A stretch of DNA of 64,000 nucleotides from Curtobacterium sp. S6 (GTDB taxonomy: Bacteria; Actinomycetota; Actinomycetes; Actinomycetales; Micrococcaceae): NCBI RefSeq assembly GCF_000710345.2, contig NZ_JHEL01000015.1, positions 1,523,752 to 1,587,751 on the forward strand, given 5' to 3'. Below are positions 1 to 7,437 of the stretch, in pieces. Every line of letters starts with the position of its first letter. Within the stretch, counting starts at the first letter, position 1. The translations under genes were made by a program, and so were the position numbers. The notes under the pieces were generated by a model. The model was not told where the DNA came from, did not search any database, and saw nothing but the letters and a program-made list of their open reading frames with translations.

Positions 1-49
1 CGGCCGTCCGGACGCTTGTCGCGGGGCCGGCCTGGGACAGGGTGGTCAT
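1..49 (-). CDS. Start of next gene of the phosphonate ABC operon (partial)
   Basis: An ATG at 49-47 overlaps the TGA of the binding-protein gene (ATGA arrangement) and stays open to the left edge, giving MTTLSQAGPATSVRTA. The 4-nt overlap implies translational coupling. By position it should be the permease or ATPase of the same importer, but 16 residues do not identify it. Confidence 0.5.
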   Translation of the reverse strand, partial: MTTLSQAGPATSVRTA

Positions 50-1086
50 GATGCGATGGCCTCTCGGTAGGCTTTCATGTCGGTTTCGAAGGTGGGCAGG
101 ATCGCGTCCCAGTCGGGGCTGAAGGTTTCGACCCCGTCGAGCGCTCGGCGAATGGTCTCCATCTCGGGGCCGGTGGGTTGGACATCGGTTCTCGCGGGGA
201 GCCCGAAGGCATCCCGCGGAAGATCGGTTTGGACGTCTTTCGAGAGCAGAAACTCGATGAGCCTGCGGGCGTTGGCCGGCTGCGGGGCGTTCTTGGCGAG
301 GCCCACGGTGTAGGGAAGCGAAATGGTCGTCGCCGTGCCCCCGTGGGTCGGGACAAAGGTTTCGTAGGCCAAGTTGTCCGAGGCGACGGCGGCCAAGGCC
401 ATCTGGAGGTCGCTATTGGCGACGTCGAGCTCCCCGGTGGAGACCTTCGGCCCGAGTTTGCCCGTGGACGAGGACGGGCCGACGTTATTGGCCTCCAGGC
501 GTGAGACGTAGTCCAGCGCCCGGTCCTTTCCCATGACGTGCTGGAGCAGCAGGAGCATCGCGGTTCCGTCACCGGATTGGCCGGGCGTCGAATACTGCAC
601 CTTCCGATGCAACCGATCCTCCAGCAGGTCGTCCCATCCGCGGATGCGATCTCGCTGCCGGGCGTTACGGATCATGGTGAAGTAGTTCTTCACGAACGTC
701 GCGTGCAGCCCGCCGGCGTCCCGGTCTTCGGGGGCGAGGTACGGAAGGTCGAGGCCGTGGGGTTGCAGGAGGTCTTTGTCGGCCGCCCGTTGGATAAAGG
801 GCGGCAGGGTCACGAGCAGGTCCACCTGGGGGTTGGATATTTCCTTCGCGGCGCGGGCGACGACTTCCCCGGAGCCGCTCTCCACGAGGGCCACCTCGAT
901 TCCGGTGGTCCGGCGAAATTGCTCGAACTGCTTCTCGTACCAATCGCCGAGGCCGTCGGCGGAATATACGGTGACGCCTCCCTCGGAGCCCGAGGTTCCG
1001 GTGCCTCCGCAGGCGGCAAGCGTCCCACCGATCGCGAGCGCACCGGCGACGCCCAGGAGACCTCGGCGGGAGATGGAATGGTCCAT
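46..1086 (-). CDS. ABC transporter substrate-binding lipoprotein, probably for 2-aminoethylphosphonate
   Basis: This 346-residue protein has a twin-arginine-like N-terminus (SRRGLLG, residues 6-12) followed by a lipobox LAAC with Cys26, so it is probably exported by Tat and anchored as a lipoprotein. The body (VYSADGLGDWYEKQF, then VDLLVTLPPFIQ) resembles family-1 binding proteins of the iron/putrescine/phosphonate superfamily. The specificity call rests mainly on neighbours: an FAD oxidase upstream in the same operon and a phosphonatase-like hydrolase just beyond it. The gene lies 70 nt downstream of the oxidase and overlaps the next ABC gene by 4 nt. An iron or polyamine binding protein is the main alternative. 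Confidence 0.75.
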   Translation of the reverse strand: MDHSISRRGLLGVAGALAIGGTLAACGGTGTSGSEGGVTVYSADGLGDWYEKQFEQFRRTTGIEVALVESGSGEVVARAAKEISNPQVDLLVTLPPFIQRAADKDLLQPHGLDLPYLAPEDRDAGGLHATFVKNYFTMIRNARQRDRIRGWDDLLEDRLHRKVQYSTPGQSGDGTAMLLLLQHVMGKDRALDYVSRLEANNVGPSSSTGKLGPKVSTGELDVANSDLQMALAAVASDNLAYETFVPTHGGTATTISLPYTVGLAKNAPQPANARRLIEFLLSKDVQTDLPRDAFGLPARTDVQPTGPEMETIRRALDGVETFSPDWDAILPTFETDMKAYREAIAS

Positions 1087-1156
1087 GCTGTGGCCTTTCA
1101 GGTGAAGGGACGGACGGGTGGCGGGTCCACGCGTCCGGGATGACGAGGGCGGCGGG

Positions 1157-2323
1157 TCACCGCATCGAGCGTTCGGCCAGCCCGAGGCCGATGGTCATGC
1201 CGACCCCGGTGGTCACGACGCACGCCGAGAGATGATCGCTCAGGTCCCGTTGGAGGTATGCGCGGTCGCGGCTGGTCGCGTACACGCCTTGCCAGCGTTG
1301 CCGCGGGCGCAGTCCCCCCGGCCCGAGCCCCAGGAGCCGCTCCGCGTGGGCGAGCAGGGTTCCGGTCGTGGACTCCTCGAGGAAGGGCTCCTGCGTGGAG
1401 CGCACCTCGTGGGAGTCCCCGATGATCAGGGTTCCGTCGGGCCGCTGCGTCATCATGAGGTTCGCGTCGATGTCCAAGAGGTCCGGCGAGCGTTCGGTGA
1501 GTTCCTCCCGGAGGCCACGGGCCGCTTCCGTCTGGGAGAAAGCCTCGTAGCGCAGCATCGAGGTTCCCGAGAGAACCGCCGGTTCGATCCGGACGCCGGG
1601 GTCCTCGACGAGGGTCATCTGGAGGGCGCATCGCAAAATGGCGCATTCCTCGGCAAGCTCAGGGGCCACATAGTCGAGGTCGTGGCCGGTGCAGAGGTAG
1701 GTCTTCTCGGCGCGGAGGGGCCCGCGGGAGGTGTAGACGACGTCGTCCTCCGACCCCACAAAGGAGGTGTTGGGCCAGACGGTGGTGCCGGGCTGATCCG
1801 CGAGCCACGCGGCGATCTTGGGGACGGCCTCCCGCGGGTCCACGCGCAGGTCGTCCCGGAGCAGAGCGCCGGCCTTCAGGTCCGGCGGTCCGTCGGTTCC
1901 GAGGGTCCGCGACGCTTCATCGGCCGAGAGCATCCGGACTCGCTCCCCGCGGTCGTCGGCGAGCTCCTCCAGGATGTTCCGTTCACGGGCCGAACGGGCT
2001 AAGGCCAGGCCGCCGGTCTCGGCCGCCCAGAACCCGACGCGGTCGGCGAGCTCCAGCCAGCGGCGGCGGGCCGTGTACGCGAGGTCGGCAAGCTCTCCCA
2101 CCTGTCCGGTCACGCACGCGTGGCCGAAATTGCGGATCGATGCGCCGATCGGTCGCCGGTCGCGGTCGATGATCGCGACCGTCTTCCCGGCGTCGAGGGC
2201 GGCCACGGCATGGCCAATTCCCACGATGCCGAATCCGACCACCGCGACATCCACCTCGGCCAAAAATTCGGCGGGGTTTCGGCGCCGCCACGAGGCGCGG
2301 TCGGCGTGGTGCTGTGTAGTCAT
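1157..2323 (-). CDS. FAD-dependent amine oxidase of the phosphonate-linked DadA-like clade
   Basis: The 388-residue protein carries an N-terminal Rossmann motif VAVVGFGIVG (GxGxxG at about residues 30-35) and the fold of DadA/glycine-oxidase-like flavoproteins. A clade of these oxidases is known to sit with phosphonate genes and to oxidise aminoethylphosphonate or N-alkylated forms towards phosphonoacetaldehyde, which would feed the HAD hydrolase encoded at 3235-3918. I chose the ATG at 2323 because it gives the usual short N-terminus; an upstream in-frame start at 2356 would add eleven unlikely residues. It is the first gene of the minus-strand operon and is divergent from the GntR gene. Confidence 0.75.
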   Translation of the reverse strand: MTTQHHADRASWRRRNPAEFLAEVDVAVVGFGIVGIGHAVAALDAGKTVAIIDRDRRPIGASIRNFGHACVTGQVGELADLAYTARRRWLELADRVGFWAAETGGLALARSARERNILEELADDRGERVRMLSADEASRTLGTDGPPDLKAGALLRDDLRVDPREAVPKIAAWLADQPGTTVWPNTSFVGSEDDVVYTSRGPLRAEKTYLCTGHDLDYVAPELAEECAILRCALQMTLVEDPGVRIEPAVLSGTSMLRYEAFSQTEAARGLREELTERSPDLLDIDANLMMTQRPDGTLIIGDSHEVRSTQEPFLEESTTGTLLAHAERLLGLGPGGLRPRQRWQGVYATSRDRAYLQRDLSDHLSACVVTTGVGMTIGLGLAERSMR

Positions 2324-2371
2324 GACACTTACCGTGCCCTCCGACCGCGGCCTCACACAACGGCAAATCGC

Positions 2372-2387
2372 ACTTGTTCAAACAAGT
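2372..2387. promoter_or_regulatory. Inverted repeat, likely GntR operator in front of the FAD oxidase
   Basis: ACTTGTT-CA-AACAAGT is a perfect inverted repeat with 7-bp arms and a 2-bp spacer, 49 bp upstream of the oxidase start. A related sequence starting ACTTGT occurs at 2461, directly before the GntR gene. The arrangement suggests that the regulator controls both directions. Confidence 0.55.
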
Positions 2388-2460
2388 ACACGGGTTCTTC
2401 ACTCTGATTCTTCCGGAGTTCACCGCCAGTTCAGATGAAGACCCACATTCACCCGAGATG

Positions 2461-2474
2461 ACTTGTACAATCAA
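2461..2474 (+). promoter_or_regulatory. Promoter with overlapping operator of the GntR gene; probably leaderless
   Basis: The stretch ACTTGTACAATCAAG holds a -10 hexamer TACAAT at 2466-2471 that ends 8 nt before the ATG at 2480, so transcription should begin at or next to the start codon. No Shine-Dalgarno sequence is present. The -10 is embedded in a dyad (CTTG...CAAG, TTGTACAA core) related to the repeat at 2372-2387, consistent with autoregulation. Confidence 0.5.
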
Positions 2475-2479
2475 GATTC

Positions 2480-3217
2480 ATGGAGACGACACACCGAGGG
2501 GTCGCCGCGGCCCTGGAAAAGTCATTTCGGCAAAATATCGCGGACGGCACGTGGCCCGAGGGGCAGCCCCTCCCCAGCGAGGCCCAGCTACAGCGCCAAT
2601 TCGACGCGTCACGTGGCACGGTCCGCAAGGCGCTCTCGGGCCTCCGGGCCGAAGGTCTCATCTATGGTTCGCAGGGCCGCACCCCGCTGGTCCGGCGCAA
2701 CACCACCGAGCAGTCCGCGCAGCACCTGGGAAGCTTCACCACGTGGGCGGAATCCTTGGGCCGCGTGCCGGGCCAGAAGACCCTGGAGGTCGCCAAGCGC
2801 CCGGCCGGGGAGGAGATGGCCGCCGCGCTCGACGTCGCCCCGGAGGACTTCGTGGTCTGGATTCGCCGCCTGCGCTTCATGGACGGGAAGCCCTCCATGC
2901 TCGAGGAGTCGGCCTTCACGATGCGTGCCGGGGAGTTCTTGCTGTCCTTCGATACCGACTCCGGGTCGATCTTTCGGCACCTGGCCGCCCAGGGCCGCGG
3001 GATCTACAGCGCCCATCACCGCATCGAGGCGGTCGCGGCACCCGAGGGTGTCGCCCGGGACCTGGGGTGCCCCGCCGGCACGCCGATCCTCCAGGACGAG
3101 CGGACGTCCTTCGACGCCGAGGGCAACATCCTCGAGTTCAGCCGGGACTCCTACCTGCCCGGCACCGTCAGCCTAACCATCGACAATCACTACAACTCCA
3201 CACCTCACCTCCCGTAG
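2480..3217 (+). CDS. GntR/HutC-family regulator of the phosphonate genes
   Basis: The 245-residue protein has an N-terminal winged helix (IADGTWPEGQPLPSE, then FDASRGTVRKALSGL) and a C-terminal UTRA-type effector domain (VWIRRLRFMDGKPSMLEES, SFDAEGNILEFSRDSY). It is divergent from the oxidase and importer genes and lies 17 nt upstream of the hydrolase, so it probably senses a phosphonate and controls both units. ACTTGT-type dyads lie in front of both promoters. Confidence 0.8.
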   Translation: METTHRGVAAALEKSFRQNIADGTWPEGQPLPSEAQLQRQFDASRGTVRKALSGLRAEGLIYGSQGRTPLVRRNTTEQSAQHLGSFTTWAESLGRVPGQKTLEVAKRPAGEEMAAALDVAPEDFVVWIRRLRFMDGKPSMLEESAFTMRAGEFLLSFDTDSGSIFRHLAAQGRGIYSAHHRIEAVAAPEGVARDLGCPAGTPILQDERTSFDAEGNILEFSRDSYLPGTVSLTIDNHYNSTPHLP

Positions 3218-3234
3218 CCACCGAAAGGTCCCCC

Positions 3235-3918
3235 ATGAACACCAACACCACGACCCTCTGCGTCTTCGACATGGCCGGCACCACGATCGACGACGGCGGC
3301 CGAGTCTACGACGCCCTGCGCGAAGCCGTCGAAGAGACCGGCGCATCCGTGGCCGAGGCCGACCTCCAGACGTGGATGGGCACGGATAAGGTCCAAGCCA
3401 TCACCGAACTCATGCGCCTGGGCGGCCAAGAACCCGCCGAGGACAGGGCCGAACGGGCCTTCGACCGCTTCCGAGAGATTCTCGCGGCGAGCTACGAGTC
3501 GCACCCGCCGCGGGCCATCGACGGCGCCGAGCGAACTTTTCGACTGCTCCACGACCACGGCATTCGCGTCGCGCTGACCACCGGGTTCGACGATCAGGTC
3601 GCCACCCCTCTGATCCGTTCGCTGGGTTGGGACGATGGCCGCATCGACGCCGTGGTGACCACCGACGACGTCGCCGCGGGCCGCCCCGCGCCCTACATGA
3701 TCCACCGTGCGATGGAGCGGACGGGCGTGCACGACGTCGCCACGGTGCTGGCCGCCGGGGACACCGAGGTGGACGTGCAGGCCGCGCGCAATGCGGGAGC
3801 GATCTCCGTGGGCGTCCTCACCGGGGGCGCCGACCGCGAGCGGCTTCAAGCCCAGCCCCACGACCACATCCTCGACGGCGTCGGGGACATCCCCGCTCTC
3901 CTCGGCCTCAAGGCGTAG
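3235..3918 (+). CDS. Phosphonatase-like HAD hydrolase (phosphonoacetaldehyde hydrolase type)
   Basis: The 227-residue HAD hydrolase has motif I FDMAGTTIDD (nucleophile Asp12), motif II LTTGF and motif IV AGDTEVDVQAA. In the cap, WMGTDK places Lys52 where PhnX has its Schiff-base lysine (MG-x-x-K), which favours C-P bond cleavage of phosphonoacetaldehyde over simple phosphatase activity. The gene is preceded by a GAAAGG-type ribosome site and follows the regulator closely, so the two are probably cotranscribed. A phosphatase on another small phosphate ester remains possible. Confidence 0.75.
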   Translation: MNTNTTTLCVFDMAGTTIDDGGRVYDALREAVEETGASVAEADLQTWMGTDKVQAITELMRLGGQEPAEDRAERAFDRFREILAASYESHPPRAIDGAERTFRLLHDHGIRVALTTGFDDQVATPLIRSLGWDDGRIDAVVTTDDVAAGRPAPYMIHRAMERTGVHDVATVLAAGDTEVDVQAARNAGAISVGVLTGGADRERLQAQPHDHILDGVGDIPALLGLKA

Positions 3919-3948
3919 AGCGGCCCGGGCCGAAGCCTCCGGGCCGGC
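3919..3948. terminator. Hairpin between convergent genes
   Basis: CGGCCCGG (3921-3928) pairs with CCGGGCCG (3939-3946) around a 10-nt loop, directly between the hydrolase stop and the stop of the minus-strand permease. There is no T-tract. It could serve both directions. Confidence 0.45.
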
Positions 3949-5306
3949 TAGGCCGGGACCACCAGGTTCAACAGCAATACCCCGCCGAGGCCCAAGACGG
4001 AGAGGACCGTGGTGTAGGTGGTGCGGGCCCGAATCGTCTCCATCACGCTGAGGTTGAAATACTCCTTGAACATCCAGAAGCCGGGGTCGTTGACGTGGCT
4101 CACGGCGATCGATCCGCACGCCGTCGCGAGGACCATGAGCTCCGGGGACACTCCGCTCGAGGCCACCAGCGGCGCCGCGATGCCGGCGGCCGTCGTCACG
4201 GCGACCGACGCCGAACCGAGAGCCACGCGCAGGATCACGGCGGTCACCCAGACCAGGATGATCGGGTGGACGGGCCAACCGGCAGTCATGTCCGCGATGT
4301 ACTGCGCGATGCCCGTCGAGACGAGGACTTCCTTGAACGCTCCGCCCGCGGCGATGACCATGATGATCATGGCCATGGCCCGCGCGGATTCCGACATCGA
4401 CGTCGCCACCTCGGCGAGCGGGCGCCCGCTCAACGGCCCGAAAACCACGATCGCCACGAGCAGGGTGATGAGCAGCGCGACCATCGGGGATCCGATGAAC
4501 GTCACCGCGTCCATCACCGCACCCTCGGGGCCGGCCATGATGAAGATTTCGGCCCCCGCGATCATGACGACGGGCAGCAATGCCACGAGGAGCGAGCGCC
4601 CCATGCTCGGCATCTCGTGGTCCTCGAACTGCTTATCCGAGATCATGCCCTGGGGGATGCTCGGATTCATTTTCTTGACGAAGGCCAGGCGCGGCCACAC
4701 CATCGCGACCAGCGCGCCCGCCGGGACGGCGATGAACAGGCCGTACAGGAGGGCCAACCCGGGCGAGGCTTCGTAGATGCCCGCGGCGGCCGTGGGGCCG
4801 GGGTGCGGCGGCAGGAACGAATGCATCGTGGACAGCGAGATCGACATCGGCAGCCCGACCCAGAGCAGGTTCGTGCGGGTCGCCCGGACCAGGGTGAACG
4901 CGATCGGGACCACGATCACGAAGGCCGCCTCGTAGAACATCGTCACGCCGATGAGCATCGAGGTGATGACCATGGCCCACTGGACGCGCTTCTCGCCCAG
5001 GAGGTCGACCACCCGGAGGGCGATGCGTTGGGCGGCTCCGGCGTCGCCCAGGATGCGGCCGATCATGGCCCCGAGACCGATGACCGCGAGGGTCTCCTCG
5101 AGCTGGCCCCCGATGCCGGCGCCGATGATCTTGGGGATCTCGGCGATCGTGGCCGGTTTGTCCTCCAGCGTCAGCATTCCGGTGGCGGCACCCCAGCCCG
5201 CGACAAGGACCGAGACGACCAGCAACGAGACGAACCCGTTGAGTTTGAATTTGGTCATCAGGACGAGCAAGAGGGCCACGGCCAGCGCGACGATCAAGAG
5301 GGGCAT
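3948..5306 (-). CDS. GntP-family sugar-acid permease (probably glucarate/galactarate)
   Basis: A 452-residue, strongly hydrophobic protein of about 12 membrane segments with GntP features (FVSLLVVSVLVAG near the start, MHSFLPPHPGPTAAA in the middle, HVNDPGFWMFKEYF near the end). The family carries gluconate and related sugar acids in symport with H+. It is divergent from a LysR gene, and its upstream region carries the same bipartite site found before the glucarate operon (5390-5420 and 6421-6451), so it is probably the uptake system for the substrates of that operon. Confidence 0.85.
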   Translation of the reverse strand: MPLLIVALAVALLLVLMTKFKLNGFVSLLVVSVLVAGWGAATGMLTLEDKPATIAEIPKIIGAGIGGQLEETLAVIGLGAMIGRILGDAGAAQRIALRVVDLLGEKRVQWAMVITSMLIGVTMFYEAAFVIVVPIAFTLVRATRTNLLWVGLPMSISLSTMHSFLPPHPGPTAAAGIYEASPGLALLYGLFIAVPAGALVAMVWPRLAFVKKMNPSIPQGMISDKQFEDHEMPSMGRSLLVALLPVVMIAGAEIFIMAGPEGAVMDAVTFIGSPMVALLITLLVAIVVFGPLSGRPLAEVATSMSESARAMAMIIMVIAAGGAFKEVLVSTGIAQYIADMTAGWPVHPIILVWVTAVILRVALGSASVAVTTAAGIAAPLVASSGVSPELMVLATACGSIAVSHVNDPGFWMFKEYFNLSVMETIRARTTYTTVLSVLGLGGVLLLNLVVPA

Positions 5307-5389
5307 CGGTTTCTCCTTCGAAGCCAGTGGGGAGGGAACAGGTTTACGACGCGCCGTCTATGCCCGCCGTGTCCTGCTTCACATCGATT

Positions 5390-5420
5390 GAGTCTATGAG
5401 CCGTGTTTCAATATTGTCTA
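5390..5420 (-). promoter_or_regulatory. LysR-type operator upstream of the GntP permease
   Basis: Read on the minus strand this is TAGACA-N12-GGCTCATAGACTC. Both blocks and the 12-nt gap recur in the same orientation relative to transcription at 6421-6451 before the catabolic operon. It lies 84-114 bp upstream of the permease start and is the probable binding site of the LysR regulator encoded at 5474. Confidence 0.65.
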
Positions 5421-5473
5421 TAACTAGGTTTGCATTTCGTAATACCTAAAACGCATCAACAGTCAGGGGAGCC

Positions 5474-6367
5474 ATGTACACCTTCGATCAGCTGCGATGC
5501 TTCATCGCCGTCGCGGAGAACCTGCACTTCGGCCGGGCGGCCGAGGAGCTCGCCATGACCCAACCGCCCCTGAGCCGGCAGATTCAGAAGCTCGAGAAGT
5601 CCGTGGGGACCCAACTGATCGAAAGAACACACCGCCGCGTCCAGCTCACCCCCGCAGGTCAGGCCTTTCTGCACCAGGCGCGCATCGTCCTCGCGTCCGC
5701 CCAACGGGCCGGCGACTACGCCGTGGAAGCGTCCCGGGGCCGCCAAGGGCACCTGAGCCTGGGGTACACCGCGGCGGCAGGATTCACGGTGCTGGGTCCG
5801 TTGCTGACGCTGATCCACGAACGCATGCCGGCGGTCGGCGTCGAGCTGCACGAGATGGTCACCGCCCAACAGCTCGAGGGGCTCGACGACGGCCGCATCG
5901 ATATGGGCCTGGGCCGCCTGGCCGCCTCCCCCGAGCCGTACGCGGCGACCTTGCTTCACGCCGAGGGCCTCGTGCTGGCCGCCCCCGAGGGGCATGAGCT
6001 CTTATCCCGGCGCCACCTCCACCGGGAAGACGTCGAAGGACACCCGATGATCATGCACTCCCCGCAGGGCGCGCGATACTTCTACGACCTCGTGATCAAG
6101 AACTTCACGATCAACCACGCGGACGTGTCCCATTCGCTGAACCAGGTGACCACCATGATCAGCCTGGTGGCCGCGGGTCACGGCATTGCCCTCGTGCCCC
6201 ACTCGGCCTCGAAGCTCAGCATCCCGGGGGTGCAATACCGGCCGTTCGACGACCTGCGCAAGGACCTGGTGGAGCTGCACGTCATCACCTCGGAAGAGTC
6301 CGCGAGCCCCACCGCACGGAGGCTCGGCTCGATCCTCGCGGAGCTTCCCGAGGGGCTGAACCTCTAG
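5474..6367 (+). CDS. LysR-family regulator of glucarate/galactarate catabolism
   Basis: The 297-residue protein has the canonical LysR start (MYTFDQLRCFIAVAENLHFGRAA), the helix-turn-helix TQPPLSRQIQKLEK, and a periplasmic-binding-like effector domain. AGGGGAGCC precedes the ATG as ribosome site. It sits between the divergent permease gene and the catabolic operon, and a shared bipartite site occurs in front of both. The inducer is presumably glucarate, galactarate or a keto-intermediate. A TAGGT...ACCTA dyad at about 5426-5449 may mediate autoregulation. Confidence 0.8.
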   Translation: MYTFDQLRCFIAVAENLHFGRAAEELAMTQPPLSRQIQKLEKSVGTQLIERTHRRVQLTPAGQAFLHQARIVLASAQRAGDYAVEASRGRQGHLSLGYTAAAGFTVLGPLLTLIHERMPAVGVELHEMVTAQQLEGLDDGRIDMGLGRLAASPEPYAATLLHAEGLVLAAPEGHELLSRRHLHREDVEGHPMIMHSPQGARYFYDLVIKNFTINHADVSHSLNQVTTMISLVAAGHGIALVPHSASKLSIPGVQYRPFDDLRKDLVELHVITSEESASPTARRLGSILAELPEGLNL

Positions 6368-6420
6368 GAACGTCACGCTTTGTCATGCATCTTGGGCATT
6401 ACTATATGCAGAAGATAACT

Positions 6421-6451
6421 TAGACAGGTATGAGACCTGGCTCATAGACTC
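6421..6451 (+). promoter_or_regulatory. LysR-type operator upstream of the glucarate operon
   Basis: TAGACA-N12-GGCTCATAGACTC, identical in both blocks and spacing to the site at 5390-5420. Inside it TATGAG-ACCTGG-CTCATA is a perfect inverted repeat (6429-6446), and AGACT-CCGAAT-AGTCT follows at 6446-6461. The operon's first ATG is 39 bp downstream of the box. Confidence 0.65.
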
Positions 6452-6489
6452 CGAATAGTCTCAGTCACCTTGACCACTAAGGAGTCCAC

Positions 6490-7437
6490 ATGGCCCGGTT
6501 TTCCCCACGGGAGCTGGCAGCGCATCTGAAGGATGGGTTGCTCTCATTCCCGGTGACGGCCTTTCGCACCGACGGCGAGCTCGACGAAGCCGCCTATCGC
6601 CAACACATCGAGTGGCAGTCAGCCCACGGAGTCACCGGCCTCTTTGCGGCCGGCGGAACCGGCGAGGGATTCAGCTTGACCCCCGCGGAGAACGCGACCG
6701 TGACCGGGTGGGCCGTCGCCGCCAGCAACCCCGAGGTCCCGGTGCTCGGCTCGGCGTCGGGTTCGACCCGTCAGGCGGTCGAATGCGCGCGGGGCGCGGA
6801 AGCCGCCGGGGCCGAAGGCATTCTGCTGTTGCCGCCGTACCTGACCGAATGCAGCCAGCAAGGCCTGCTCGAGCATGCCTCCGCGGTGTGCGAATCCGTC
6901 GGCATCGCCGTGATCGCCTACAACCGCGCGAACGCCATCTACAGCGCCGAGACCATCGCCGCGCTGGCCGAGCGTCACCCCAACTTCGTCGGTTTTAAGG
7001 ACGCGGTCGGGGACATCGAGCACCTCGCCAAGGTGACCGCCCTCAACGGCGACCGCCTGTTCTACCTCGGCGGCCTCCCCACCGCCGAGACCTATGCGCT
7101 GCCCCTCCTCCAGATGGGGATGAGCACCTATTCCTCGGCGATCTTCAACTTTGCGCCCGAGTTCGCCCTGGACTTCTACCGGGACGTGCGCCGTCAGGAC
7201 GGCGCCGCGGTCCAGGAGAAACTGCGTCGCTTCATCCTCCCCTACCTGGAGATCCGGGACCGCGGCCGGGGATACGGCGTATCCATCATCAAGGCCGGCC
7301 TCCGGGCGGTAGGCCGGGATGCCGGTCCGGTCCGCCCGCCCCTGAACGATCTACCCGCCGCCGACTTCGACGACCTGAAACGCCTCATCGAGACGTCGGG
7401 CATCGCCAAAACCCTCACGAAAGGTGCGACACGATGA
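6490..7437 (+). CDS. kdgD: 5-dehydro-4-deoxyglucarate dehydratase
   Basis: This 315-residue DapA-superfamily protein converts 5-keto-4-deoxyglucarate to 2,5-dioxopentanoate with loss of water and CO2. It has the GGTGEGFSL loop (about residues 55-63), the family tyrosine in AYNR (Tyr144), and the Schiff-base lysine in FVGFKDAVGD (Lys170). A strong AGGAG site precedes the ATG. The stop overlaps the start of the dehydrogenase gene by 4 nt, so the products of the two consecutive pathway steps are translationally coupled. Confidence 0.9.
   Translation: MARFSPRELAAHLKDGLLSFPVTAFRTDGELDEAAYRQHIEWQSAHGVTGLFAAGGTGEGFSLTPAENATVTGWAVAASNPEVPVLGSASGSTRQAVECARGAEAAGAEGILLLPPYLTECSQQGLLEHASAVCESVGIAVIAYNRANAIYSAETIAALAERHPNFVGFKDAVGDIEHLAKVTALNGDRLFYLGGLPTAETYALPLLQMGMSTYSSAIFNFAPEFALDFYRDVRRQDGAAVQEKLRRFILPYLEIRDRGRGYGVSIIKAGLRAVGRDAGPVRPPLNDLPAADFDDLKRLIETSGIAKTLTKGATR

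Noticed and set aside
3627..5399. 590-codon plus-strand frame opposite the GntP permease
   Set aside because: The product is almost only Arg, Asp, Gly and His, the signature of an antisense shadow of a membrane-protein gene.
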